The notes under the pieces were generated by a model. The model had not been told where the DNA came from and did no database searches. It saw only the letters and a list, made by a program, of their open reading frames with translations. 64,000 bases of DNA from assembly GCF_018598585.1 (NCBI RefSeq), contig NZ_JAHESD010000017.1, positions 20,900 to 84,899 of the forward strand, given 5' to 3'. Positions within the stretch are counted from its first letter, which is position 1; the number at the start of each line of letters is the position of its first letter. The translations under genes and the position numbers were made by a program. This document shows positions 27,064 to 36,375 of this stretch, piece after piece. The stretch is from Chryseosolibacter indicum. GTDB lineage: Bacteria > Bacteroidota > Bacteroidia > Cytophagales > Cyclobacteriaceae.

Positions 27064-28407
27064 ATGAAGATCAGACAAAGGCTGGCTTTGCGCTTTACCA
27101 TTGTAAGTGCCCTTATTACAGGTGCTATTCTGATCTTCATTTATATACTTACCCGTGGTTTTGTTCATGCTGATTTTGTTGAGCGCTTAACACAACACTC
27201 AAGCCTGGAAGCTTTACATTACGCCTCGCCTCAGACACGTGAGGTTATACCCGCAGAGTCGTTTATGCTTGTTAATCCCGTAACCTCTATTTATGATGAG
27301 CATGGCAATTTATTATACCACCAGGGAGACTACAGCATACTCAAATCGTGGGTCATCTTTCTGCAACAAAACGACGTGTTTAATGCTGAACGCGGTGTTT
27401 ACACTACGGTAGGAAGAAAATACAGAATTAATGGTGTTCAGTATCTGGTATTCGTTTCCGATAAAGATTTGCCCGGGCAGCATGAATTAGATCTGCTTAT
27501 CAACGCCATGCTGGTGGGGTGGTTCGTCAGCCTCTTCTTCTCTTACTTTGCCGGGTTATACTTTTCGGGCAATGCACTTAGGCCAGTAAAACGGGTTGTG
27601 CAAGAGGTAAATCAGATCACGAAAGACAACCTGAGCTATAGGCTTAAACTAGGTAAAGATGCAACCGAGGTAGATGAAATTGATGAGCTGATACTCACCT
27701 TTAACGCCCTGCTTACGCGGATAGAAAGTGCCTTCATCACACAAAAGCGATTCGTGCAACATGCATCACATGAATTGAAAACTCCGCTTACCGCTATCAT
27801 GGCAGAATCAGAGCTTGCGCTTACACGAGAAAGAAGCAGGGAAGAATACAAGAGAACGCTAGAAGTAATCACGCACGAAACTGAAAGACTTGTAACCATA
27901 ACGCAAGGTCTGTTAACCCTTGCCCGGCTGGAAGAAGGCTCAGTAAAAATTCAGATGCATCAGCTTAACATTAAAGGTGTAATGAAAGAAACACTTGCTA
28001 CATTTTCCTTGCATCACCCCCAACGGTCAGTGGAAATAACAGACAGTATTCCTGATGCTTTTGTAACCGGAGATTTGCAGCTACTTCAGATAGCAATACT
28101 AAACATACTAGACAATGCCGTTAAGTATTCAAAGGATAAAATAACAGTAAGTGTATTAAAGACTAGTGATTTGATCTCGTTAAGCTTTATCGATTATGGT
28201 GTTGGAATACCGGAAGCAGACCTGTCAAGAATCAGATCGCCACTTTTTCGCGCATCCAATGTAAGAGATGTACCTGGTGCTGGGCTAGGCCTGTCACTTG
28301 TTGAAAGGATAGTGAAAGTTCATAACGGAGAACTAAGGCTAACAAGTGAAGTAAATAAAGGAACAACGTGTGAAATAGTGCTTCCGCTGACAAGCGATTC
28401 ACAATAA
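27064..28407 (+). CDS. HAMP-type sensor histidine kinase
   Basis: 447 residues from the ATG at 27064; a TTG two codons earlier is in frame. Membrane helices flank an extracytoplasmic sensor (about 35-145). A HAMP segment (about 180-230) precedes the HisKA box HASHELKTPLTAIMAESELA, with the phosphorylated His just before ELKTP. The HATPase_c domain has N-box ILDNAVKYS, G1 DYGVGIPE and G2 GAGLGLSLV. It autophosphorylates and passes phosphate to the regulator encoded 40 bases upstream. The periplasmic domain has no recognisable ligand-binding fold. Confidence 0.93.
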   Translation: MKIRQRLALRFTIVSALITGAILIFIYILTRGFVHADFVERLTQHSSLEALHYASPQTREVIPAESFMLVNPVTSIYDEHGNLLYHQGDYSILKSWVIFLQQNDVFNAERGVYTTVGRKYRINGVQYLVFVSDKDLPGQHELDLLINAMLVGWFVSLFFSYFAGLYFSGNALRPVKRVVQEVNQITKDNLSYRLKLGKDATEVDEIDELILTFNALLTRIESAFITQKRFVQHASHELKTPLTAIMAESELALTRERSREEYKRTLEVITHETERLVTITQGLLTLARLEEGSVKIQMHQLNIKGVMKETLATFSLHHPQRSVEITDSIPDAFVTGDLQLLQIAILNILDNAVKYSKDKITVSVLKTSDLISLSFIDYGVGIPEADLSRIRSPLFRASNVRDVPGAGLGLSLVERIVKVHNGELRLTSEVNKGTTCEIVLPLTSDSQ

Positions 28408-28449
28408 TGAATTTTAAGCTTGCCAGCGGAAGGCAATTGGTAAGTGGTT

Positions 28450-29025
28450 TTAGAAATTGTAGCGTACGCCAACTCCACCAAAGGGCCTCAACGTAACGCG
28501 ATCTACTATTTCGAGCAGAAGGCTTATTTCACCGAAAACAGAAATAGGTACATCCTGAAAAGTATATTCCATTCCAATAATTCCCTCCGGTCCAAAGTCT
28601 ATATCAGTCCGTGTGTCTGTGTCTTCAAAAGGCGGGACATCGTCGAAAAATCTATATCTTACCTTAGCTACTTTTAACATACCCCCTACACCCCAGTACC
28701 AATCCCATTTACCTTCAAGGCCTTGTACATCTATACCATAATGTAACAGGTAACGAGCTTGGAGATACACGGTGCTTTCTACCCTGTGCGATCTGTACCG
28801 GTAATCATCATACTTGCTTCTCGAGTCAAAAGAATTTCGGTAATAGCTGCGATGTGATCCAAAGCCAGTAGAGCCTAGGCCAAACTCTATTGCCCTTGTG
28901 TCTCCGAAGTATTTCTTGTAAGTAACACCCAATGGATCTCCCAAACGTAATCCTATGCCCTGATCCTGGGCAACACCAATAATTACTGTTGAGAAAAATA
29001 AAAAGAGCGTAAGTACTTTCTTCAT
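28450..29025 (-). CDS. Outer-membrane beta-barrel protein
   Basis: 191 residues with a signal peptide (MKKVLTLFLFFSTVIIGVAQ). The mature part is a series of alternating amphipathic beta strands ending in an aromatic Phe (GVGVRYNF), typical of outer-membrane barrels. The segment GIGLRLGDPLGVTYKKYF recurs in the upstream gene at 29056-29781, so the two are tandem paralogues. It probably spans the outer membrane, with a tail loop region rich in Asp. Pore or anchor function cannot be told. Confidence 0.8.
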   Translation of the reverse strand: MKKVLTLFLFFSTVIIGVAQDQGIGLRLGDPLGVTYKKYFGDTRAIEFGLGSTGFGSHRSYYRNSFDSRSKYDDYRYRSHRVESTVYLQARYLLHYGIDVQGLEGKWDWYWGVGGMLKVAKVRYRFFDDVPPFEDTDTRTDIDFGPEGIIGMEYTFQDVPISVFGEISLLLEIVDRVTLRPFGGVGVRYNF

Positions 29026-29055
29026 AATAGATTAATAGATATAGAAAAATTAGAT

Positions 29056-29781
29056 TTAAAAAATGTAACGAAGTCCAACACCGCCTTCAAAACGCTGCCA
29101 GCCTGGGTCAGCTTGTATATCGGTAAAATATTCTAACTCCATAAAAGCAGAGACGGGAATTCTAAAGGATCCATACTCTATTCCAAGTACGAGCTGAGGG
29201 CCCATTGTGATGCGTGTTCTTTCAAATCTTCCAAACTCATTCTCAGCTCCGGATTCCGCCGGATAATAAAAAAAATCATACCGGAGCCTGGTACGCTTCC
29301 ATTCCCAACCTGCGCCAACATATAATTGTAGCCCTGGCGAGATTTTAGTAATGTCTATATGATAAAGTATTTTGCCCTCAACAATTATATCAGTAAGTGC
29401 CTTATGTGTTATGTACGAAAGAGAAGCACCTTGAGATAAGGTATCCGTGACAATGTATTCAGAAAATTTGTCTTTGAAATGACGACCATATAAACCGCTT
29501 GATGCCCTGCCTACATCAGCGGCAAACGAGAAGCGAGATGAAGCATAGTACTTATAAGTAATAGCGAAAGGATCACCAAACTTTAAGCCCAGGCCATGAT
29601 ATGGATGTTTACTATCCAACAAACCATCAGCATTTTTCTGCTTACTGCCTGCAACCTTCGAGGGCTTGTGTTTTGATTGGGAATAATTACTTATTCCACC
29701 ATTTTTAGACCGCTGGCCAAAAGAATGCTTCACATAAAATGAAGTTAACAATAAGATCAGCAGAATTCGCACCTTTAGCAT
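29056..29781 (-). CDS. Outer-membrane beta-barrel protein (tandem paralogue)
   Basis: 241 residues with a signal peptide (about 1-22). A Lys/Ser-rich stretch (about 25-55) precedes a barrel-like domain. Shared with the downstream gene: GLGLKFGDPFAITYKYY, a WEWKRTRLRYDFF strand, MGPQLVLGIEYGSFRIPVSAFMELE, and the terminal GVGLRYIF. The gene order and 30-base gap suggest tandem duplication and co-transcription. Function unknown. Confidence 0.8.
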   Translation of the reverse strand: MLKVRILLILLLTSFYVKHSFGQRSKNGGISNYSQSKHKPSKVAGSKQKNADGLLDSKHPYHGLGLKFGDPFAITYKYYASSRFSFAADVGRASSGLYGRHFKDKFSEYIVTDTLSQGASLSYITHKALTDIIVEGKILYHIDITKISPGLQLYVGAGWEWKRTRLRYDFFYYPAESGAENEFGRFERTRITMGPQLVLGIEYGSFRIPVSAFMELEYFTDIQADPGWQRFEGGVGLRYIF

Positions 29782-29832
29782 TTGAGCAAATATCTCTTTT
29801 ATACTATAGCCTCTGTAATGCCAACCGACTTA

Positions 29833-31608
29833 TTAACTCACAAACTCTTTGTATTGCATCTTATGGAGTTGAGCATAGTAGCCATCCTTAAGCAGTAGCT
29901 CTTCATGCTTTCCGACTTCTTTAATCTCACCGTGGTCTAGTACAATAATTTTATCAGCTTTTTGAATGGTTGAAAGTCGGTGAGCAATAACAATGGCAGT
30001 TCTTCCGCTCATCATTTTAGAGATAGCTTGTTGAATCATTCCTTCTGTTTCAGAGTCAACAGATGAAGTGGCTTCATCAAGAACTAAGATTTTGGGTTCG
30101 TATACCATGGCCCTTATAAAAGAGATAAGCTGCCGTTGCCCAACCGAAAGTGTTGACCCGCGCTCCATTACATTATAGGATAATTTGCCAGGAAGGCGAT
30201 CGATAAATTTTCTTGCCCCTACCAGGTCCGCTGCATGCCATACCATTTCTTCGGTGACATCTTTATTTCCTAAGGTTATATTATTAAGAATGGTATCGCT
30301 AAATAAAAATACATCCTGTAGCACAACCCCAATGTTCCTTCGTAAGAAGCCAAGGTCGTACTCTTTAATATCTACACCATCAATACGAATGGCTCCTTTA
30401 TTTATTTCGTAGAAGCGGTTGAGAAGATTAATAATAGAAGATTTACCTGCACCCGTTGCACCAACAAGCGCAATAGTCTCACCTTGTTTAATAGTGAGGG
30501 CAATGTCTTTCAATACATACTGCTCGTCATTGTAAGCAAACCAAACATGTTCAAACTCTACCTCTCCCCTGATACCTGCTGGCCTCAGTTTGCCATCTTG
30601 CTGAACATATTCCTGGTCGTCCAATAAATTAAGAATACGGGAAGAACTTACGATACCCATCTGCAATGTATTATACCGATCGGCAATCATGCGTATGGGC
30701 CGAAAGAACATGTTGATGTACATGATAAAGGCAATCAGCTTTCCAACGGTAATACCTGTCTCTTCAAAGTTGATAACGCCTTTTGCTCCGTACCATACAA
30801 GCAAACCAATTCCGGCTGCAGAAATTATTTCAGCTACCGGAAAATAAATAGAGTAATAAAGTACTGAGCGAAGGTTTGCCTGCCTGTGTTCTTCATTAAT
30901 CTCTTTAAACTTTTCGAACTCCTTCTTTTCGCTGGCAAATATCTGCACGATGTTCATCCCTGTAATATGCTCCTGAACAAAGGTGTTTAGATTAGCCACT
31001 GCATTTCTTACATCATTGAATGCTACCTTGATCTTTTCTTTGAAAACATAGGTACTGATCAACATCAGCGGAATGGTTGACAAACTCAGCAGCGATAAAC
31101 GCCAATCGGTATAGAACATTATTCCGAGGATGAAGATCAGCTGAAGCAGATCACTTACCATGGCAGCAAGCCCCTCGCTAAATACATCCGCAAGTGTTTC
31201 TACATCAGAAATTGTTCTTGTTACAAGCCGGCCTATAGGTGTTTTATCAAAAAAACGAAGACGAAGGGTTATTAAGTGTTCATACAACCTTGCCCGGATG
31301 TCGCGTATAATCTGTTGACCCATCCAACCAGAGAGGTATGTGTGAGCATATTGGCCAACGGATTGCACCACCAGTAATACCAGCAGCACGACCATCATCT
31401 GTACCATGCCCATGTAATCGCCTTCCGCTACATCTGTGTCTAAAGTCCATTGGGTAAGCAAAGGCCGCAAGGGAGATAGAACCCCTATTGCTACAGTAAG
31501 AAATACAAGAACATAAAATCTTCCCTGATAAGGTTTAACAAATTGCATCAGTCTTCTTAGAACTGACCAATCGATTATATTACCACTACTTACTTTTTCT
31601 TTCTCCAC
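29833..31608 (-). CDS. ABC exporter, fused permease-ATPase (MsbA/MdlB-like)
   Basis: 591 residues. Six helices in about 1-320 are followed by a nucleotide-binding domain: Walker A GATGAGKSS, Q-loop, signature LSVGQRQLISF (note V in place of G in LSGGQ), Walker B ILVLDEATSSVD and H-loop AHRLSTI. Fused homodimeric exporters of this type flip lipids, peptides or drugs. The start is a GTG (31608), 8 bases after the truA stop; no suitable ATG is available. Co-transcribed with truA, probably. Substrate unknown. Confidence 0.93.
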   Translation of the reverse strand: MEKEKVSSGNIIDWSVLRRLMQFVKPYQGRFYVLVFLTVAIGVLSPLRPLLTQWTLDTDVAEGDYMGMVQMMVVLLVLLVVQSVGQYAHTYLSGWMGQQIIRDIRARLYEHLITLRLRFFDKTPIGRLVTRTISDVETLADVFSEGLAAMVSDLLQLIFILGIMFYTDWRLSLLSLSTIPLMLISTYVFKEKIKVAFNDVRNAVANLNTFVQEHITGMNIVQIFASEKKEFEKFKEINEEHRQANLRSVLYYSIYFPVAEIISAAGIGLLVWYGAKGVINFEETGITVGKLIAFIMYINMFFRPIRMIADRYNTLQMGIVSSSRILNLLDDQEYVQQDGKLRPAGIRGEVEFEHVWFAYNDEQYVLKDIALTIKQGETIALVGATGAGKSSIINLLNRFYEINKGAIRIDGVDIKEYDLGFLRRNIGVVLQDVFLFSDTILNNITLGNKDVTEEMVWHAADLVGARKFIDRLPGKLSYNVMERGSTLSVGQRQLISFIRAMVYEPKILVLDEATSSVDSETEGMIQQAISKMMSGRTAIVIAHRLSTIQKADKIIVLDHGEIKEVGKHEELLLKDGYYAQLHKMQYKEFVS

Positions 31609-31616
31609 GTAAAAAA

Positions 31617-32363
31617 TTATTTAACAAAGACAGTTGAAGGATATTGTACGCGCACTAAAAACAAACCGTAAGGAGGAACGTTAGCTCCGGCTTTCCTTCT
31701 GTCTCTACTGCTGATAATTGCTTTAAAGTCGGCCACCGTTATTTTACCTGTTCCTACATCTAATAGAGTACCTACAATTGCACGAACCATACCCCTCAAA
31801 AACCGGTTGGCAGAGATATTAAACACAAATAAATCTCCTTTTTCTTCCCAAAAGGCTTCTTTAATTGTACAAATAAAGTTATTTACATCGGTTTTAACTT
31901 TGCTAAAGCACTCAAAATCGTGTTCTCCCACTAATAACGCAGCAGCTTCGTTCATGGTTCTAATGTCTAAAGGCCTGAAAAAGTACAACGCATAGCCTTC
32001 CAGAAATGGGTTCTTTTTTCTTGTGATCTGGTATCTGTAAGCTCTTTCAAAAGCATCGTACCTGGCATGCGCTTCTTCACGCACAGGTTGAATGGATTGG
32101 ATTGAGATGGCTTGCGGCAGAAAAGAATTCAGCTTCTGCGATAAAAGTTTCGTATCAAAACTGCTCGTAATATCAACATGAAAGAACTGTTGCTCGCAAT
32201 GAACGCCAGCATCCGTTCTGCCACTTCCGGTAATTTTAATTTTCTCCTGCAGCAACAAGCTCATCGCTTCTTCTACCACAGTCTGGATGCCTGTTGAATT
32301 CTGCTGCGATTGCCAGCCACTGTAGTTCTTCCCGTTATAAGCTATCTCAAAAAAGTATCGCAT
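31617..32363 (-). CDS. truA: tRNA pseudouridine(38-40) synthase TruA
   Basis: 248 residues. TruA isomerises uridines 38-40 in the tRNA anticodon arm. The fold starts RYFFEIAYNGKNYSGWQSQ, and the catalytic Asp is Asp51 in GSGRTDAGVH. The FLRGMVRAIVGTLLDVG helix and DRRKAGANVPPYGLFLV motif are also diagnostic. Length is normal. It is probably the first gene of a two-gene unit with the ABC exporter. Confidence 0.95.
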   Translation of the reverse strand: MRYFFEIAYNGKNYSGWQSQQNSTGIQTVVEEAMSLLLQEKIKITGSGRTDAGVHCEQQFFHVDITSSFDTKLLSQKLNSFLPQAISIQSIQPVREEAHARYDAFERAYRYQITRKKNPFLEGYALYFFRPLDIRTMNEAAALLVGEHDFECFSKVKTDVNNFICTIKEAFWEEKGDLFVFNISANRFLRGMVRAIVGTLLDVGTGKITVADFKAIISSRDRRKAGANVPPYGLFLVRVQYPSTVFVK

Positions 32364-32497
32364 GGCTATTAAAAGCAGTAAACAATTGAGGTATGATTAT
32401 TTAGCAGCTGTTCCAAAGCTTTTACTGCTTTCGCAATTACCCAAATCCATTACTTTTGTCCTGCTAAACAAAAGCGGCAAGTTAAACCAACACAAAC

Positions 32498-32962
32498 ATG
32501 TGGCAAAGAATTCAAACCGTATTTCTGGCTATCGCAATCATTAGCCTTATTGTTTCTATCTTTTTACCTATCTGGGTCTACCAGGATCCGCTGGGACAAT
32601 CGCATCAGCTGTATCCATTACATTATACGGTAAAAGAAAATGCAGGTAGTAATACGCAATACTTCCCTTATGCACTTACTGCTATTCTTGCAATTGCAGC
32701 CATTACCATTGCAATTGTTGAGATCAGCAAATACAAAAACAGGGTGTTGCAAATGAAGCTTGGCGCTTTAAACTCCCTTTTTATGGCAGGAACAATTGCT
32801 TCGGCAGTCATCCAATCGAACCAATTGGTAAAAACATTTCAAGGGGGACAGTATGGGCTGGGATTATGGCTTCCCGGTGTAGCTGTTCTTTGCAATCTTT
32901 TGGCTAACCGTTTCATTCGTAAAGACGAAAGGTTAGTAAGAGACTCGGACAGGCTAAGGTAA
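32498..32962 (+). CDS. DUF4293 family membrane protein
   Basis: 154 residues with four predicted membrane helices. The N-terminal MWQRIQTVFLAIAIISLIVS and the RIQTVFL motif match DUF4293 proteins of Bacteroidota. The protein has an extracytoplasmic loop after helix 1, another cytoplasmic charged loop ISKYKNRVLQMKLG and a basic C-terminus. Function is unknown. It is divergent from truA by 134 bases and lies before htpG with a terminator between. Confidence 0.85.
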   Translation: MWQRIQTVFLAIAIISLIVSIFLPIWVYQDPLGQSHQLYPLHYTVKENAGSNTQYFPYALTAILAIAAITIAIVEISKYKNRVLQMKLGALNSLFMAGTIASAVIQSNQLVKTFQGGQYGLGLWLPGVAVLCNLLANRFIRKDERLVRDSDRLR

Positions 32963-33000
32963 ACTGTCAACCTGTCACTTAAATTATTCTGGAATATTAT

Positions 33001-33033
33001 TTGTCCCGAGCGCAAGTCGGGACAAACTTTTTT
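33001..33033 (+). terminator. Terminator or 5' hairpin between DUF4293 and htpG
   Basis: A 9-bp perfect stem (33001-33009 with 33017-33025) and a run of six T from 33028. It ends 13 bases before the htpG start, so it could also influence htpG leader folding. Confidence 0.6.
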
Positions 33034-33045
33034 AAAACATAACCT

Positions 33046-34947
33046 ATGGCAACTGTACAAGAAAAAGGTACCATTTCAATTCATACCGAGAATATTTTTC
33101 CAATCATCAAGAAGTTTCTCTACTCAGACCACGAGATCTTTTTGAGAGAATTGGTTTCCAATGCAGTTGATGCAACTCAAAAACTGAAAAAACTTACTTC
33201 TATGGGCGAGTTCAATGGTGAACTCGGAGACCTGAGAATAGAAGTTACTTTTGATAAGGATAAAAAGACCATCACTGTCAGCGATAAAGGTATCGGTATG
33301 ACAGCTGATGAAGTTAAAAAATATATTAACCAGATAGCATTTTCAGGTGCTACTGAATTTATTGAGAAGTTTAAAGACAAAGCTGACGGCAAAGACATCA
33401 TCGGCAAATTCGGCTTGGGCTTCTACTCATCCTTCATGGTGGCTGATAAGGTAGAGATCGTTTCAAGGTCTTTTAAAGCCGCAGAACATGAGGCAGCCCG
33501 TTGGGAATGCGATGGTTCAACAGAATTTGAGCTCTCCATCACCAACAAACAAGAACGCGGAACAGATGTAATCCTCCATATTAATAAGGACTCAGAAGAG
33601 TTTTTGGATGAATGGAGATTGAAAGGCATACTTGAGAAGTATTGCAAATTCTTACCAGTTGAAATTAAATTCGGCACTACGGAAGAAAGCGTTGAAGACG
33701 GCGTAGACAGCGAAGGCAAAACAAAATATAAATCTGTTACCAAAGACAGAATTATCAATAATCCCTCACCCCTTTGGACTAAATCTCCTAATGACCTGAA
33801 GGATGAAGACTATCTGAAGTTTTATAAAGAACTTTACCCCTTCTCTGAAGAACCGCTTTTCTGGATACACCTTAATGTAGACTATCCTTTTAACCTTACA
33901 GGAATTCTTTACTTCCCTAAAGTGAAAAATGACTTTGAGATTCAGAAGAATAAGATACAGCTCTACTCACGCCAGGTATTTATTACTGACGAGGTAAAAG
34001 ATGTAGTACCTGACTTTTTAATGCTACTACATGGCGTGCTTGATTCTCCAGATATTCCGCTGAACGTTTCAAGAAGTTATCTGCAATCAGATACCAACGT
34101 TAAGAAGATCAGCCAGCACATCACTAAAAAGGTGGGCGATAAACTCCAGGATCTTTTCAAGAAAGACCGAAAAGACTTCGAGAAGAAATGGGATGACATC
34201 AACATCTTCGTTAAGTACGGAATCATCAGCGATGAGAAGTTTTATGATCGCGCGAAAGATTTCACCTTATTAAAGAACGTAGACGACCAGTACTTCACTT
34301 TTGAAGAATATAAAGAGAAGGTAAAGGCAAACCAGACTGATAAGGACAAGAATCTTGTTTATATATACGCCTCTGATAAGGGTAAACAGCACAGCTTTAT
34401 AGAAGGTGCAAAAAACAAATCGTACGATGTGCTGGTTTTTGACGGAATTCTTGACAGTCACTTTATTAATACCCTTGAGCAAAAGCTGGAGAAAATACAG
34501 ATAAAAAGGGTTGATAGCGACATAGCAGAAAAGCTGATTGACAAAGACGAGAAAATTGAAAGCGTGCTTAGCCAGGAAGAGCAAGACCAGGTGAAGTCGG
34601 TATTTGAGAAAGCTATTAACAACAAGAACATGAACGTTACTGTTGATTCTATGTCGCCTAATGACCTTCCTGTGGTCATAACCATGAATGAGTTTATGCG
34701 CAGGATGAAAGACATGGCAAAAACAGGTGGTGGCCAATATGCTTTCATGGGGTCTATGCCAGACAACTACAACGTAGCTGTTAACGGGAACCATCCTATT
34801 GTTCAAAAAATTATTAAGGCAGAAAACGAAGAAGCAAAGACAAAACTGGCAAAACAAACTTTTGATCTTGCCTTGTTGTCCCAAAACCTGCTAACGGGTG
34901 CGGATCTTACCAACTTCATCAAACGTAGTGTTGAGCTGATTTCGTAA
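33046..34947 (+). CDS. htpG: Molecular chaperone HtpG (Hsp90)
   Basis: 633 residues. The N-terminal GHKL ATPase has REL(V)SNAVDA with the Asn, GIGM, the glycine-rich lid GKFGLGFYSSFMVADKV, and HINKDSEEFL. The middle domain has the catalytic-loop region LYSRQVFITDEV and NVSRSYLQ. The C-terminal dimerisation domain is present. It is a cytosolic stress-related ATP-dependent chaperone. Its size is normal for Bacteroidota. Preceded by a hairpin; a terminator follows directly. Confidence 0.97.
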   Translation: MATVQEKGTISIHTENIFPIIKKFLYSDHEIFLRELVSNAVDATQKLKKLTSMGEFNGELGDLRIEVTFDKDKKTITVSDKGIGMTADEVKKYINQIAFSGATEFIEKFKDKADGKDIIGKFGLGFYSSFMVADKVEIVSRSFKAAEHEAARWECDGSTEFELSITNKQERGTDVILHINKDSEEFLDEWRLKGILEKYCKFLPVEIKFGTTEESVEDGVDSEGKTKYKSVTKDRIINNPSPLWTKSPNDLKDEDYLKFYKELYPFSEEPLFWIHLNVDYPFNLTGILYFPKVKNDFEIQKNKIQLYSRQVFITDEVKDVVPDFLMLLHGVLDSPDIPLNVSRSYLQSDTNVKKISQHITKKVGDKLQDLFKKDRKDFEKKWDDINIFVKYGIISDEKFYDRAKDFTLLKNVDDQYFTFEEYKEKVKANQTDKDKNLVYIYASDKGKQHSFIEGAKNKSYDVLVFDGILDSHFINTLEQKLEKIQIKRVDSDIAEKLIDKDEKIESVLSQEEQDQVKSVFEKAINNKNMNVTVDSMSPNDLPVVITMNEFMRRMKDMAKTGGGQYAFMGSMPDNYNVAVNGNHPIVQKIIKAENEEAKTKLAKQTFDLALLSQNLLTGADLTNFIKRSVELIS

Positions 34948-34969
34948 TTCAAATTTTAAGTACAATATT

Positions 34970-35000
34970 AATCCTCACCCTGGTGAGGATTTTTTATTTT
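34970..35000 (+). terminator. Rho-independent terminator after htpG
   Basis: ATCCTCACC/GGTGAGGAT stem with a short loop, followed by six T, an A and further T. It begins 23 bases after the htpG stop. Confidence 0.85.
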
Positions 35001-35034
35001 TATACTAATAAATGCGTTTTATCGTTTAGCGGAT

Positions 35035-35868
35035 ATGAAATTTTTAGGGCATACTATAGCGGCATTATTTATAAGTCTGCCATTTCATCTTTTAGCGCAG
35101 CAGAACAAAGAAAATGAGCAGGATGCTGAACAACGCTTTACGATTGATACTCCTGCAAGCCTCGACTTCACCAAAGAAGAACCCGTAGAAGAAAAGAAAA
35201 CTAAAAAGCCTAAGAAAAAGGTGTTCTACGGCATAAAAACCAAGAAAGGCTTTACAAGAAAAGGATATGGTGAACGTGTTACCTACGAATTATTCTATTA
35301 TTTAAAGAAGCCTCAGCTTCCTACCAGCTTCGTCCGTGATATTTACTGGTACGACTTCAACAGAAGAGAAATTGTAAAAGGCAGCAAGTTTGACCCAAAG
35401 AAGGGCGTTCTCCTGCATGGACCTTATGAAAAACGATTGGGCGACGTTATTGTTCAAAAAGGAATCTTTTATAAGGGAACAAAACATGGGCGCTGGCTTA
35501 CCTATAACGCCAAAGACAGCGCATTAATGGATAAAGAGAAGTATTTCCGCGGGTGGCCGAAAGAATCGGAAGTTGTTTACTATGACCCTACCGATAGAAA
35601 GAAGATGAAGGAAATAATACCAATTGAATTTGGCGAGCGGGATGGGCATTACTACCGCTTTTATGAAAACGGGCAGGTTGCAGTTTTTGGTGAATATCGC
35701 TGGGACCAAAAAGTTGGCGATTGGACAGAGTACTACCCTAACAACAGGCGAAAAAAAATAATAACCTATCCTAAAGAGCCATTCAATAAAGAGGTAAGGC
35801 CCTTTACAAGGGCAGAATGGAACGATAAAGGCAAAGAAGTATACAGAAATAATAAAATGGCTGAATAA
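35035..35868 (+). CDS. Secreted MORN/YwqK-like repeat protein
   Basis: 277 residues with a signal peptide (about 1-21, ending FHLLAQ). A Lys-rich linker (50-65) precedes a series of short YwqK/MORN-type repeats, such as HGPYEKR, KHGRWLTYN, RDGHYYRFYENGQVAVFGEY and KVGDWTEYY. These repeats are wide-spread in Bacteroidota antitoxin-like and surface proteins. Function unknown. It stands alone between htpG and the yraN/pgi-pmi divergent pair. Confidence 0.85.
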   Translation: MKFLGHTIAALFISLPFHLLAQQNKENEQDAEQRFTIDTPASLDFTKEEPVEEKKTKKPKKKVFYGIKTKKGFTRKGYGERVTYELFYYLKKPQLPTSFVRDIYWYDFNRREIVKGSKFDPKKGVLLHGPYEKRLGDVIVQKGIFYKGTKHGRWLTYNAKDSALMDKEKYFRGWPKESEVVYYDPTDRKKMKEIIPIEFGERDGHYYRFYENGQVAVFGEYRWDQKVGDWTEYYPNNRRKKIITYPKEPFNKEVRPFTRAEWNDKGKEVYRNNKMAE

Positions 35869-35981
35869 GAAGTGACCCTTCTCGTCTTGCTTTATTAACA
35901 CTCGATGTCTCTACTCCAAAAACGTTTTAGATTCATAAAGCTCATGAAATTAAGAGATCTGAGAACTTCGTGCTGAACATG

Positions 35982-36332
35982 CTAATTAATAGCATCCTCG
36001 AAATGAACGATTTCCGGTATTGTACCCAGCTTTACGGAAACAATATCGAAGCGTATATGCCCCCTCCAATCTTTACTAAAAATATACTCTTCTGCGGCTT
36101 CAAATATTTTTCGCTCTTTGGCTACATCAACAAAAGATTCAGGTTCACCAAAAGAATTTGAGCTCCGTGTTTTTACTTCGACAAAAATGAGCCAGTTATC
36201 ACGCTTAACGATGAGATCAATTTCTGCATGTTTGAATCTGTAATTACGCTGAACTACCTCAAAGCCTTTCTGTATTAAAAATTCTGCAGCAAGATTCTCA
36301 CCTTTGCTACCGGTTTTGATTTTATCGCTCAT
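35982..36332 (-). CDS. YraN family (UPF0102) endonuclease-like protein
   Basis: 116 residues from the ATG at 36332; a longer frame opens 17 codons upstream but would overlap the divergent gene. The core GSKGENLAAEFLIQKGFEVVQRNYR and then AEIDLIVKRDNWLIFVEVKTR place it in UPF0102, with the E...D...ExK pattern of PD-(D/E)XK nucleases. Family members are predicted nucleases, without defined substrates. It is divergent from the PGI/PMI gene, and the start codons are 43 bases apart. Confidence 0.88.
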   Translation of the reverse strand: MSDKIKTGSKGENLAAEFLIQKGFEVVQRNYRFKHAEIDLIVKRDNWLIFVEVKTRSSNSFGEPESFVDVAKERKIFEAAEEYIFSKDWRGHIRFDIVSVKLGTIPEIVHFEDAIN

Positions 36333-36375
36333 GCAAAAGTCATAACTTTGAAAAAACGAATTTAGCACTAAGTCA

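Noticed and set aside
29056..29781. The two beta-barrel genes as OmpA or OmpW
   Set aside because: No OmpA-like C-terminal domain and no specific OmpW motif; only barrel character is supportable.
34270..34884. A 204-codon open frame antisense to htpG
   Set aside because: It lies wholly inside htpG on the other strand, and its composition (Phe/Leu/Val/Cys rich) is the usual shadow of a Lys/Glu-rich gene.
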